Source: Rhynchopus euleeides (lineage: Eukaryota; Euglenozoa; Diplonemea; Diplonemida; Diplonemidae). Taken from it: 64,000 nucleotides of DNA. Below are positions 31,401 through 40,844 of the stretch, in pieces (the stretch's first letter is position 1; each line of letters starts with the position of its first letter). Where the stretch lies: positions 777,501 through 841,500 of the forward strand of contig OY723239.1 in NCBI GenBank assembly GCA_963210315.1, written 5' to 3'. Made by a program: the position numbers and the translations under genes. A model generated the notes under the pieces. The model worked only from the letters and a program-made list of their open reading frames with translations. It had not been told where the DNA came from and did no database searches.

Positions 31401-31850
31401 GGGCAGTGGTGGCAGCGTACGGCCGTACGGTACGCGTACGCGTACGCGTACGCCGTACGCACTTTCTGAAAATCGCGCTGCGTACGCGTACGCAGATTTT
31501 GCGTACGGCTGGTATTCCAGGCCTCTCAGCACACAGTAGGCCACCCAGCGGGTGGCTGGGCCCTGGACTTTGATCTTGCCTTTCACAGATGGTTCCTTGC
31601 CGCGCACGTGGCGAATAACTCGCAACACCTGCAAGTACACCCGCAATCATACTGCAAAAGGTACCACTTCCGACTGGAAGGCTCGAAGGCTGCCCCTGGG
31701 ACACCTGAGTTCGACTGTCGGATTTGGTGTGCGGCCATGGCTGTCTCCTGTGCTCCATAGACTGCCGTACGCAGCGCCGTACGCGTACGCGTACGCCGTA
31801 CGCACTTTTTGAAAATCACGCTGCGTACGCGTACGCAGCCACCACTGCCC
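31401..31850. mobile_element. TIR element E4 (450 bp), second car of train 2
   Basis: Ends are GGGCAGTGGTGGC at 31401 and GCCACCACTGCCC finishing at 31850, with a single TA separating it from E3 and from E5. Both sides hold alternating CGTACGCG palindromes. A block of about 60 bp (CGTACGCGTACG ... GAAAATC-CGCTGCG) occurs as a direct repeat at 31431-31495 and 31779-31838. No coding capacity. Confidence 0.88.
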
Positions 31851-31852
31851 TA

Positions 31853-33448
31853 GGCATACAGTGCAAACGATAATTATTATCGCATACGATAATTATTATC
31901 GTATTCCCATTATCGTATATTATCGTATACGATAATATACGATAATGGTGCGATAATTTTTTTGAGATTTTCGGAAAACCAGAAATCAGCCCAGAGCACA
32001 TTGAAAAAGTGGTAAAAGTGGAGCCGGAAGCTGCCATTTTTGCTTCTTTGAATTATTGGTGACGGGGGGCTTCACTCAGAAGTGTAGAATGTCCCTCACA
32101 AATGGGTAGCAGAGACACAACACACATAGTGCCATGACATGCACATCACTATGTCTGTCTGAAGAAGTTTCAGGCACAGTGGGGCGGAGAGGACTCTGGG
32201 GATTGGGCAGTGGCCGTTCCACATGCCCTTCCCCTCGTGACTTACACCCTGTCGCCACCCCACTTCATGGAAAACATGACTACGCAGCAACAGGGTCATA
32301 CTTGCGGCGGTATGCAACCACCAGTACAGCCTGTTGCGGGTTCGCAAAGCCGACTGGTACGCTGCCTTGCCGTCGGGACCCAGATACTGAGGACACCCCT
32401 GTGAGAACACTGAGGGAAGACGTTGGGCTAGCCTAGTTGAAGCAGGTGTCGGGGTGACCGAGACAGAGCACCCTGCCCAGAACATGAACAAGAAAGACTG
32501 TTCGACTGATGGGGAAGAACCTGATAGGCAGGTGTGGTCTTCGGTGCAATGTTTGGAGAGATCAGGAGATTTCTCTTCAAGGCTACCACTTATGTTGGAC
32601 TTGGCCTTCGCTCCCGTGAGCAGTGAAAAAGTGAGGAACACCGTTCTTCCCCTCTGACTGACGACCAGTGATGACATAGCGAAGGACCTTGAATGGGGTT
32701 TGAACCCGAGAGAGGCAATACTCAACCAAAGGTATTCTTCAGGACCTGGCACGGAACGGGCGATACGAACGCTCCCACCGTGCGCACGGACCTGTCTGCA
32801 ACTCTACAAGGAACCACGGGGTGGCGCGCGCACATCACCTCGGAGGCCTCAAGGAGCCTGCCTGACCTGCACGACTCCGCTGCGCTACAAGGCGGAGCTC
32901 GGGCGCCATCCTCACCGACAGCAAGGCAAGGGGTGATGATCATCTGGAGACACCTGAGCCCATGCAGGATCGGAGAGACGCGATCCACCTGAGGGAGACC
33001 ACCATCCACCTCCTTCGGACAGACCACACAGCCTTGTCGATGACCACAGCAGCCCGGACACAGACCAGTACGCGTACCCTGCCTGCAGCACCGGACCCCA
33101 CAGGCTCATCTTACCCTTCCTGGGGCTGGGAGAATGGTAGTGATCTCTATTTTGTGGCTGATTGTGGCCCTTGGCGGGGTTTGGTGGCGTTTGGCGGTGG
33201 TAAACTGGAGATTTCGGTGATTGGTTTCGGGCAAAATCAGGTGGGTATCGCATACGATAATGGGATTATCGTATGTTATCGTATACGATAATAATTATCG
33301 TATCCGGTCGTATACGATAATGGGATTATCGCATCATACGATAATGGATTATCGTATGCGATAATAAATTATCGTATGCGATAATTTTCCGAAAATTATC
33401 GTATCTGGTATATGTGCGATAATAATTATCGTTTGCACTGTATGCCTA
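31853..33448. mobile_element. TIR element E5 (1596 bp), third car of train 2
   Basis: Ends are GGCATACAGTGCAAACGATA at 31853 and its inverse finishing at 33448, then TA and a G10 tract. Subterminal arrays of ATACGATAAT/ATTATCGTAT palindromes fill 31868-31960 and 33245-33440. The interior has no recognised transposase but includes a 280-bp block (32622-32900) nearly identical to 47817-48090 beside a cyclase-like gene. Confidence 0.88.
32622..32900 (+). repeat. Block shared with 47817-48090
   Basis: About 270 bp, from gtgaaaaagtgagga through ctacaagg-ggagctc, are nearly identical at both loci in the same orientation; at the second locus the block ends at the stop codon of cyclase-like gene A. 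It may be sequence captured by E5, or the remains of another E5-like element beside gene A. Confidence 0.85.
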
Positions 33449-33460
33449 GGGGGGGGGGGG

Positions 33461-34501
33461 TTCGAAATCAAAGGCGGCTGTCACCATACCCTCCCAGGGA
33501 AGAGGTTGGCTGCCAGTTGCATGGCTGGAGGCACTTGTGTGTGTAGTTCAGAAAAGTGCCACTGTGTGTTGCACCGTCTCCTTCTCCCTTTTGTTCCCTT
33601 CGGGTACTGTGTGCTGCGGTTGCCCGCTTCCACAACCCGTTGGGCTCACACCAGAACCAACTCGCCCGGCAGGGCGATTTGGTTCTGGCATGAAGGGAGC
33701 CGAGTGGACAACGGTGGCACGATCCGCTCACAAGGTAGTGGGGGGCCTCGCTACCAGTCACAGCCCGTCACAGCTCGTCAGTCAGTGAGGGGGGAAGTGG
33801 GGCTGGTGCTCACTTTTTCTCACTCAGTCACATCTGGTAGCGAGGCCCCCCCAGTGGACGAAGAAGAAAAACGGACAATTATATTCACTCTCTTTGCCAG
33901 TGGGGAAAGCCCAAGGTTTTGTTTTCCGGAACAGTTTTTCGGGGTGGGGGGAATAGGATCCGGCGTGCGGACGTGTGTGTTTTGTTTGTGCAACCGGGAA
34001 AACCCCGTGTTGAAATCGTACTCCTTTTCGCTTGAGTGTAGACCGAGCAACTGTTTTGGAGAACAGTTTCCAAATCACCTTCATTTGTTGAGCGCACAAC
34101 ATCCTTCGATACTTCGCGACTTCGCTACGCTTCGTCGCTCGTATCTCGTCAAAATACTACAAGAGAAACACTTGACCTCTATGTTGTGAGTGTTGCATTG
34201 GACATTTCCACCAGAAAAAACATGAAGGACACGCCATGCTCACACAGTGAGCATGGGGGCTGTCTCACAATCGGCGGCTCTGCAGATCGTGCAGGACACA
34301 CCACCCGCAGCAGGCGTGTGGGAGTGGTATCACGATCAGCGACCTTTTCTCCCACGCTGATGAGAGGGAGCAACAGGGCATCACAGGGCAGAACCCTTGC
34401 TGCGAACAGTAGCAAATAGATGTACAACCAGCGGTTCGTTCACCCCACCCCCTCACCCCACGTCGAATGGCGCCGCGACGCCACGAATTTTTTTTTGCGC
34501 C
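33461..34501. other. Interval with a MITE, no gene
   Basis: Apart from the MITE at 33740-33852, no feature is firm. 34105-34145 (cttcgcgacttcgctacgc and neighbours) matches the ends of the repeats at 39030-39235 and 40085-40270. Frames of 60-230 codons here lack domains. Confidence 0.4.
33740..33852. mobile_element. MITE copy, GGGGGGCCTCGCTACCAG family
   Basis: About 113 bp with TIR GGGGGGCCTCGCTACCAG / CTGGTAGCGAGGCCCCCC and a 3-bp duplication AGT (33737-33739, 33853-33855). The interior gtcagtcagtgag motif is shared with 13358-13468. A one-ended degraded relative lies at 50135-50175. Confidence 0.88.
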
Positions 34502-34851
34502 GGCAATTCAATTCAGGGGCTTAGCTTGGATTTTGGGGTTGGGGCCGAAACTCGGTCAGACTCGGTCACAGTACACACGCAGTTGATTTGCCCCGTTGAT
34601 TTGCTCCCCACCACCTGGTTCACCCAGAATTCGACGTTGCTGCCTTCCCGGTTCCCCCCCTTCTTATCTGGAACACCAGCTCAGCAACCAGGTTTGCAGC
34701 CTCAACCTGGGGTTGCTTTGTTGCCTTTGTAGGTGTGCATTGGCAGCTTCCCGCCAGGCAGTGGCGGATGCAGTCTCAGCAGCGCAGATAGTCCTGAAGT
34801 GGGCTGAAAAAGAGCTTTGTTGGTGCTTCCGTGAAATTTTCCATATACCTC

Positions 34852-35021
34852 GGGTACCCGGAGAGAATGTCACCCCCCCTCGGCCTCCGCTTGGGCTCCA
34901 ACGGCCACCCTGTACAGAGGGGGTGACGTTCTTCAATGGTTGCCCTGTGTAGCGGCTGGGAAGAATGTCACCCCCCCTCGGCCCTGGGCCCTCGAGGGGG
35001 TGACATTCTCTCGGGGTACCC
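34852..35021. mobile_element. 170-bp foldback element nested in H2
   Basis: The inverted ends GGGTACCCGGAGAGAATG and its inverse (…CATTCTCTCGGGGTACCC) enclose further inverted copies of GAATGTCACCCCCC/GGGGGTGAC, so nearly the whole unit can fold on itself. No clear target duplication was found. Confidence 0.7.
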
Positions 35022-35389
35022 TAGGACCTCGCAAGAGTGGCTTCGGGGATACCCTGTGAATCCTCGCGACATTCCACTCCACAAAGTACATTTGCAAGGC
35101 TTTCGCTGCTCAGTTGGCGAAGCCTGGTGGAGACAAGGCGGAGCTTGGAAAACAAGCGTTCAACAGAAGCAGTGCCCAGCCGAAGCATAGATGCAAGCTG
35201 GGGTAGCCTGCATGTTGCTGGGTACGTGAGAGCGAGGTTTGCCGAGGTAAACCGCTGAATAACCTCCTGCAGATCACGCAGGCCCAACCTCCGAATCTCG
35301 GAACAGACACCCGGGCACCTTGCAGAAGGGCAGTCTTGTGCGCCTGTGCCCACTTCAGTGGGTGTGCTGGGGCATTGAAGTCCGGGCAA
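35021..35389 (-). pseudogene. hAT transposase C-terminal dimerisation fragment
   Basis: The frame contains TYPATCRLPQLASML, then TASVERLFSKLRL and RLRQLSSESLANVL. This is the pattern of the hAT dimerisation domain (YP-L-x-x-L-A...-ASVER-x-FS-x...-TRLR...-L). The N-terminal zinc finger and RNaseH core are absent from this 1.2-kb element, so it is a remnant. It confirms the hAT identity of H2 independently of the termini. Confidence 0.88.
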
Positions 35390-35734
35390 GGGTACGCGCC
35401 AGTGATCCCCGGGAGAGGTGCCAGGTAATGGTCAGCGATGTAGCCTCCTGCACCTGCGTGCCCACCATGTTGCCGGGAGACGGAATTCGAGACTGCTGAC
35501 GTTATTCTTACGCTAGCGACGAATACGGGACAGAAGGAGAATGGGGTGTTCGCGTTCGCTCGCACGCGTGCTTCACCTCCTGTGCTGCTGCACCCCAAGA
35601 AAAATCCGCTTTTTTCCCCGAAAATTTATACTTTTTTTTTGTCTTTTGAGCTGACCGAGTTTTTTTCCGGGTTTGGCTGAAACTCGGTCAGCTGACCGAG
35701 TTTACCCCCCCCAAGCTAAGCCTCTGGGCAATTC

Positions 35735-36327
35735 GACAAACAAAAGAGTGTGTTTTTCGCACCCTGTTGGCACGCAACGGCAGTTGCGTGCCGCACAGCG
35801 TGGGATCTTTGCAAGGCTTCGAGCTTATTCTTTCCCCCCCCCCCCCCCATTTTGCTGTTTAGCGCCGCACCGAGAGAACTCTGATGGCGCCTCCCGCACA
35901 TCGCCCAACCACAAAACGTCTTCAATTTCCACTCTCTTCTTTTGCATGAAGAACACTAGCCTCCATCCCTCCGTGTGTAAGTGATCCCCACCCAGCATTT
36001 GTTTGCGCGCACCTGTATGTGTAAGCGTGTCCATACATGCGCTGATAACAGTCTTTTTCATGTCGGGGCACAACATGTTTTCGGAAATTGCGGAAATAAA
36101 ATCAAGCCACATCCCCTCAGGGCCGCTGGGGGGTAGGGGCGTAAAGCATGCACACAGCCGGATCCTCTCGAACGGGGAAACGGGCGTAACCAACACACAC
36201 AGGCACCACACGATTCTTGATAGAAAGCGTCGGTGGGTAGGGACAGGCCAGCAACTTTGGTCAGGTCACACCCGAGGCGAGCAAAGCTGCCACCCCACCC
36301 CCCCACAACGCACACCTCTATCTCACG
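35735..36327. other. Downstream flank of adenosine kinase
   Basis: No gene seen. A 13-C run lies near 35840. The part next to 36327 should be 3' UTR of the kinase gene. Frames here are short and domain-free. Confidence 0.4.
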
Positions 36328-38898
36328 TCACTCACATGTCCCTTCGGTTCTCCAATGCGCGGCATCGACGTGACGGCCAGCAGACTTCGGCTTCCTGAAA
36401 GCCCTTGCGGTTGCGGCGGCGGGATCCACGTTGTCAACCTCCTTACCCAGCTTCGCCGCACGCTTCAACGCGTTGAGCGACTTGGAGATGGTTGTGATCT
36501 TCCGGAGTGCACCCCTTGTCTTGGACACCTTAGCCGTGCAGGAGATCGCTGGGCTGCCACGCCTCGAGAGGGAGATGGCGCACCCTGGGGGCAGGGGGGG
36601 GATGGAGCAGCCAGGCCTGCGGATGATGATCGAAGCCGCCCACTGCGCCATCGCCACGCAGTCCGCCAGATCCGCGCCGGTGTTCTGCTTCGCGATGAAC
36701 CCTCCGACGAACCCATCCCCGGCCCCGCTGGTGTCGACGATGTCACCCGGCATCACTGCAGGCGTCACAAACCGGAGCAGCTCTGTCCCCCTGACCACCA
36801 GCAGGTCGTCGGAGCCCTGCGTCACGATAACCATCCGCTTGCCGCCCGTGCAGGGCAGGGATGCTGCCTTCTTCGCGATCTGCTCGACGTCGGTGAGGCC
36901 CCACCCCACCGCGTCGCTGAGGGCAAGGTATTCGGAGGTGTTGCCGAAGAGGGTGGTGCACAGCTCCACGCCCTCGAGGAAGCGGGTGCCCAGGGCCTGC
37001 ACGACAAACGGTGCAGAGAGGTTGAGGGCCACCGTGGCGTGGCGCTGTGCGTCGCGCATGACGCGGAGGACGGTGTCGGGTGCGGTGCGGAGGAAGAAGC
37101 CGGTCACGTACAAGTACCTCGCCCCGTTGATAACTCGCACCAGCTCCCTGTTCGACGTCAGCCACGACTCCTCGAAGGTGCTGCTAGCCCCCAGGTTGGC
37201 CACGAGGGAGCGCTTGCTGTCGGGTGTGGTGAGGACCGCGCAGGTCCCGGTCTGCTCGTCGGGGACGGTGAGGTTAACGAACCCGACGTCCTCCTGGGAG
37301 GTGGTCATGTGGAGCTGCCTGCCGAACTCGTCGTCGCCCGTGGCACCCACAAACTGCGTGCTGCCAGGGGTTCCGAGGATCCACTGCACGACTCGCATCG
37401 TGTTCAACCCGCTGCCTCCAGGTATGTACGATATGCCGGGGTTTTGTGCCTGTGGAGGGTGGGGGGGGGGGTGTGGGGCGTGGGTCATCCTGCTATTCAC
37501 ATCCTCAGCAGCGAACGAAATACCAGCAGGAAACGGACAACACGCCAGACGACAAGGCACAACACAAACACACACAGTCAAACGGCAGCAGTTATACCGT
37601 ATACGTAAATATTTTGGAACGTAAATATTATGGAACGTAAATATTATGGAACGTAAATATTTTGGAACGCTGGTGGGTTGGCGTTCCAGATTTTTTTCGT
37701 TCCATAATATTTACAGGGCTTTCTGCGACTCGGGGACTTGGACCAGGTGATCGGACGGCATACAGAGTCCCTGACGGGACCTACTCGTGCACTTTTCGTG
37801 CGATTCCTGAGGCAAGCCATCCTCACCACTGAGTCCCCAACTGGCCCTGTAAATATTTTGGAACGTAAATATTATGGAACGGACCGGCCAAAAATGGGCC
37901 CGTTCCATAATATTTACGTTCCATAATATTTACGTATACGGTATTTAATGACCCACCAGCTTCTTTCACCTCCCCCACCGCCCATCTCTCGAGACCCACC
38001 CAGGGGGACAGACCATCTCATCGAACAGCCTCAGGTGCTGCTCCGACGCCAGGATCGCGCTGTCCGCCTCCAACCCCCAAGCCTCTAGAAACTCCGCATC
38101 CACCCTCAGCGACATGTCCAGCAGCGGGTTGCACATCCCCACAATCGACGACGCCACCACCGGGCGCAGCCCCACCGGACGGGGCAGGCTCGCCTGCACA
38201 GTCACACGGTGCGACGGGGCACCCTCTGGCGATGCGCAGGCCATGCGCGTGAGGTAGTCCATATGCTGCTGCTGCTCCGAAGCGAGCCGCGCCAGCGCAG
38301 CGGCGGACAGCGCCAGCTGGGTGAGCGACGCCGCCATCGCCGCAGCGCTGTTCGGCTTGCAGGCCCCACCCAGCCAGCACTCCAGCCCCCGCGCCGCCGA
38401 CGCGCCGCCGCCCGACTCGGGAACCCACCTGCCCGACGCCAGGCCCGCCGCGGCGTCTGAGACAGGCCCAGCGCGGAGCTCGGCAAGGCTTGCCCGCAGC
38501 GCATCCCTCGCCTCCAGAGGCGGGGCTTCGCCGTGCAGCGACGCGGCGTCGCGCAGCAGGTCCGCAACCTCGTCGACGTGCCGGTCGCAGCGCCCCACGA
38601 GCAGCCCCTCCACACGCGACAGGTCAGACGTGGCCTGCACAGCAGGGCAGGCTGTGGGTGTGCCCGGCACCCCCAGCCTTGTTTGGCTCGCACCGGCCTT
38701 CCCCGCAGAGGAGCCATCCCCGCCGTCCTGCAGGCACACCTGCAGCGTGTGGGGGTCGGCGGCGGCGGCGGGTGCGGCGGCGGCGGTTCTGCCCCAACTT
38801 CGGATGTAGGCGGAGACGTTGGTGGGGCGCTCGGACATCACATCCGATCGCAGGCGGGAGAGCACCCGGTCCGCAAGGGTCGGGTTCCACGCCGCCAT
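36328..38898 (-). CDS. Adenosine kinase with long N-terminal extension, two exons
   Basis: PfkB-family kinase converting adenosine to AMP with ATP (purine salvage, cytosolic in known cases). Exon 1 is 38898-38014 (295 codons) and exon 2 is 37449-36328 (373 codons plus stop), giving 668 residues. The junction is placed by homology: exon 1 ends ...RLFDEM and exon 2 starts AQNPGISYIPGGS, matching the family's LFDEL-7 residues-Y-x-x-GGS spacing exactly, with GT at 38013-38012 and AG at 37451-37450. The conserved N-terminal motif is GMCNPLLDMS; exon 2 has NTMRVVQW, GTCAVL, LNLSAPF, FGNTSE and the catalytic DTSGAGDGFVGGF with IIIRRPGC. Unusual are about 245 extra N-terminal residues, Ala-rich, starting with an ERPTNVSAYIRSW segment weakly like RIIa/Dpy-30 docking helices, and about 70 extra basic C-terminal residues. 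Confidence 0.9.
37450..38013 (-). other. Adenosine kinase intron (564 bp) hosting a transposon
   Basis: Donor is ATG|GTCTGT and acceptor is CACAG|GCACAA after a C-rich polypyrimidine tract (37454-37475 on the + strand as G). Phase 0. More than 60 percent of the intron is the TIR element 37597-37941, so most of its length is later insertion. Confidence 0.85.
37597..37941. mobile_element. 345-bp TIR element inside the adenosine kinase intron
   Basis: Ends are CCGTATACGTAAATATT and its inverse, flanked by TA (37595-37596, 37942-37943). Several GTAAATATTATGGAAC motifs repeat inside each end in inverted orientation, and the middle holds a unique core. A copy in opposite orientation, truncated at one side, lies at 50845-51078. 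No transposase, so it is non-autonomous. Confidence 0.88.
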
Positions 38899-39029
38899 AG
38901 CAGGAGTGCCGGGGGGAGGGGGGGTAGGGGTGGGGGTGGGGTGTGTGTAGCTTGGGGGGTGAGGTTTTGGTTGTTGGCAGGGGGGGGGAGGGGGGTGGCA
39001 AGGAGAGGGCTCACAAATCGTCCTCCTTC

Positions 39030-39235
39030 CGCTATAATTTAAGAGAACTTAAGAGAAAACACCCTGCCCAGCAACTGCAAAAAAAGAAGGCAGATCCGAG
39101 GGCTACTTTTTCGTTGAGCGCACACTCCTGTGTCAAAGGCTGTGTAAGCCCCTGTGAAGTGGCGGGTGATCCTTATACATCTTCAGTCGTACGATTTCCT
39201 TCGTTACTTCGCGACTTCGCTACGCGTCGTCCCTC
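39030..39235 (+). repeat. Dispersed unit, copy 1
   Basis: Shares with 40085-40270 the sequences caccctgcccagcaactgca, ggcagatcc, cgttgagcgcacactcctgt, gtcaaaggctgtgtaagccc and the end ttccttcgttacttcgcgac. A third partial copy ends near 34140. Function unknown; small RNA gene, SINE or promoter block are all possible. Confidence 0.75.
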
Positions 39236-40084
39236 GTAACTGGGAACAAAAAAATTTCACGCCGGAGCAGCAGGGCACAGGTGTGGGATTTGGGGCACGG
39301 AGGCTGGGCGATGGATGTCGGGCCGTGTGTGTGTTGAATATTTTGTACAGGACCCCCTGCCTCTCCAGCAGCTCCCTCCAGCCAAGGCTGGGTGGGGTGT
39401 GTGGAGGCGGTGGGTGGGTGGGTGTCAGCAGCACTCTGCCCACATCTCCTCCCTCCTCTTGGCGCGATCTCCGCTGCGGGTTTTTGTGGGAGTGTGGTGG
39501 AAGCGGAAAAATGCAGCCAGGCCCAGGGCGGCTCAGCCCTGTTGTGAGCAGCAGAGTGTGAAAACCCAGTCACCGCCCTCAGTGGTCCTGCCTTGAAGGC
39601 TGTGACAGACACGCCAAAGTCGCAAAAGTCGGACTGATCTGTACAGGGTAGGGCCAACATGCCTCAACACCCAAAACACGTTGATAATGTTTGCGGAGCG
39701 GCAGGTCGCACCGAGTGAGTTCTGATGCTGCCGGCTCTGATTTATCGAGGGGCAGTTGTTGCCGCCCCCACACACACACGCGTGAAACAAATGTTGCGAC
39801 CAAAACAACAAACCATGCTTTGGAGTCGTGTTCTTTGCTTTGTGCGAACGGTGCCCCTCAGTGCATTGCATGCAGGGATACCGGGACGCCGCCACAAAGA
39901 TATTTTTTTTGATTCAGAAAAAATACACGTTGTTTTGACTTGTTCTGCCAAAAGCGCCCTATCACTTCACAGCTACAACCGCTCTGATGAATTTCCTTTT
40001 GTTTGTTGCGTTGACGCTTCTACACTGTGGTGGGGCGCTTTCCGCTCACACGAGTGTGCTTAAAAAAATAAATGCCGTCCTCCT

Positions 40085-40270
40085 TTCGCTACAATAAGAG
40101 AAACACCCTGCCCAGCAACTGCAAAAAAGGCAGATCCAGGCTCCTTTTCGTTGAGCGCACACTCCTGTGTCAAAGGCTGTGTAAGCCCCTGTGGAGTGGC
40201 ACGGAGGTGTGGTCCTTATAAAGCTACCTCCAGTCGGGCAATTTCCTTCGTTACTTCGCGACTACGCTTC
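40085..40270 (+). repeat. Dispersed unit, copy 2
   Basis: Second copy of the 39030-39235 unit, about 1050 bp downstream in the same orientation, with small indels. The short spacing suggests local duplication. Confidence 0.75.
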
Positions 40271-40844
40271 CCCTCTCATAACTGTTGAAAAAACAAACAG
40301 TTCCTGCCCAGTTGTTTTACAGACCAACGGCACGTGAATCATTTTGCAATAGTGCAGAACACACCGAGGATACCTTGGGGCCTTCGCTCTGTGCCAAACT
40401 GTGTCAGATTGCCTCCTGTATCATGAGGCGACTCATGCTAAAGGAGACACCCTTACTGCTTCCTAGCAGAGCCCCCTCTACACTTGATGCAATCTCCACT
40501 GTACACACACCAATGTGCCGAAGGAAGTACTCCACAGAGCTCAGGCAAACACCACCCGTTTTCCTCCTGTGGTACATCACCCCTTCTGTACTTCACGTAG
40601 GAACATCCCGAGGGGAAAGGACGGGTCGGGGGGGCTTCAGCGCCACACAGACACACAGCACATCATCATCACACGTGATATATATTCTGGCTTGTATACG
40701 ACGCAGAAAACTAGAGAAAATAACGCAGAATAGCCAGATCTCCCCTTCGCCCTTCATACACACAGGCTGTGCCCCGCGCTATGTTCGGGCGTTGCAGGTG
40801 TGGAGGCGGGGTCAACAGCCCAGAAGCCCCCTTGGGTGGAGCCC

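Larger units (their letters stand above)
34510..35726 (-). mobile_element. hAT element H2, internally deleted (about 1.2 kb)
   Basis: A perfect 8-bp duplication GGCAATTC lies at 34502-34509 and 35727-35734. Termini are CAGGGGCTTAGCTTGG (from 34514, with AATT between it and the left duplication) and the inverse of CAGAGGCTTAGCTTGG at 35726. ACTCGGTCAG motifs repeat inside both ends. A hAT transposase C-terminus is encoded at 35021-35389, and a foldback element (34852-35021) is nested inside. Too short for a full transposase gene. Confidence 0.9.
38899..40844. other. Intergenic region with duplicated repeat units
   Basis: The first part is G-rich upstream sequence of the kinase gene and contains an unoccupied G-tract-TA-G-tract site near 38911-38925. 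Repeat units at 39030-39235 and 40085-40270, and the block 39950-40065 shared with 20695-20872, follow. No gene is supported. The end should contain the 3' UTR of the peroxidase gene. Confidence 0.45.

Noticed and set aside
32690..32960. tRNA-like sequence gggtttgaacccgagag (also at 47887)
   Set aside because: It resembles a T-arm, but no acceptor stem, D-arm or anticodon arm can be formed around it. It belongs to the 270-bp block shared by E5 and the gene A flank.
36355..37624. Two long plus-strand frames opposite adenosine kinase exon 2
   Set aside because: They are antisense shadows of a GC-rich coding exon; all conserved motifs are on the minus strand.
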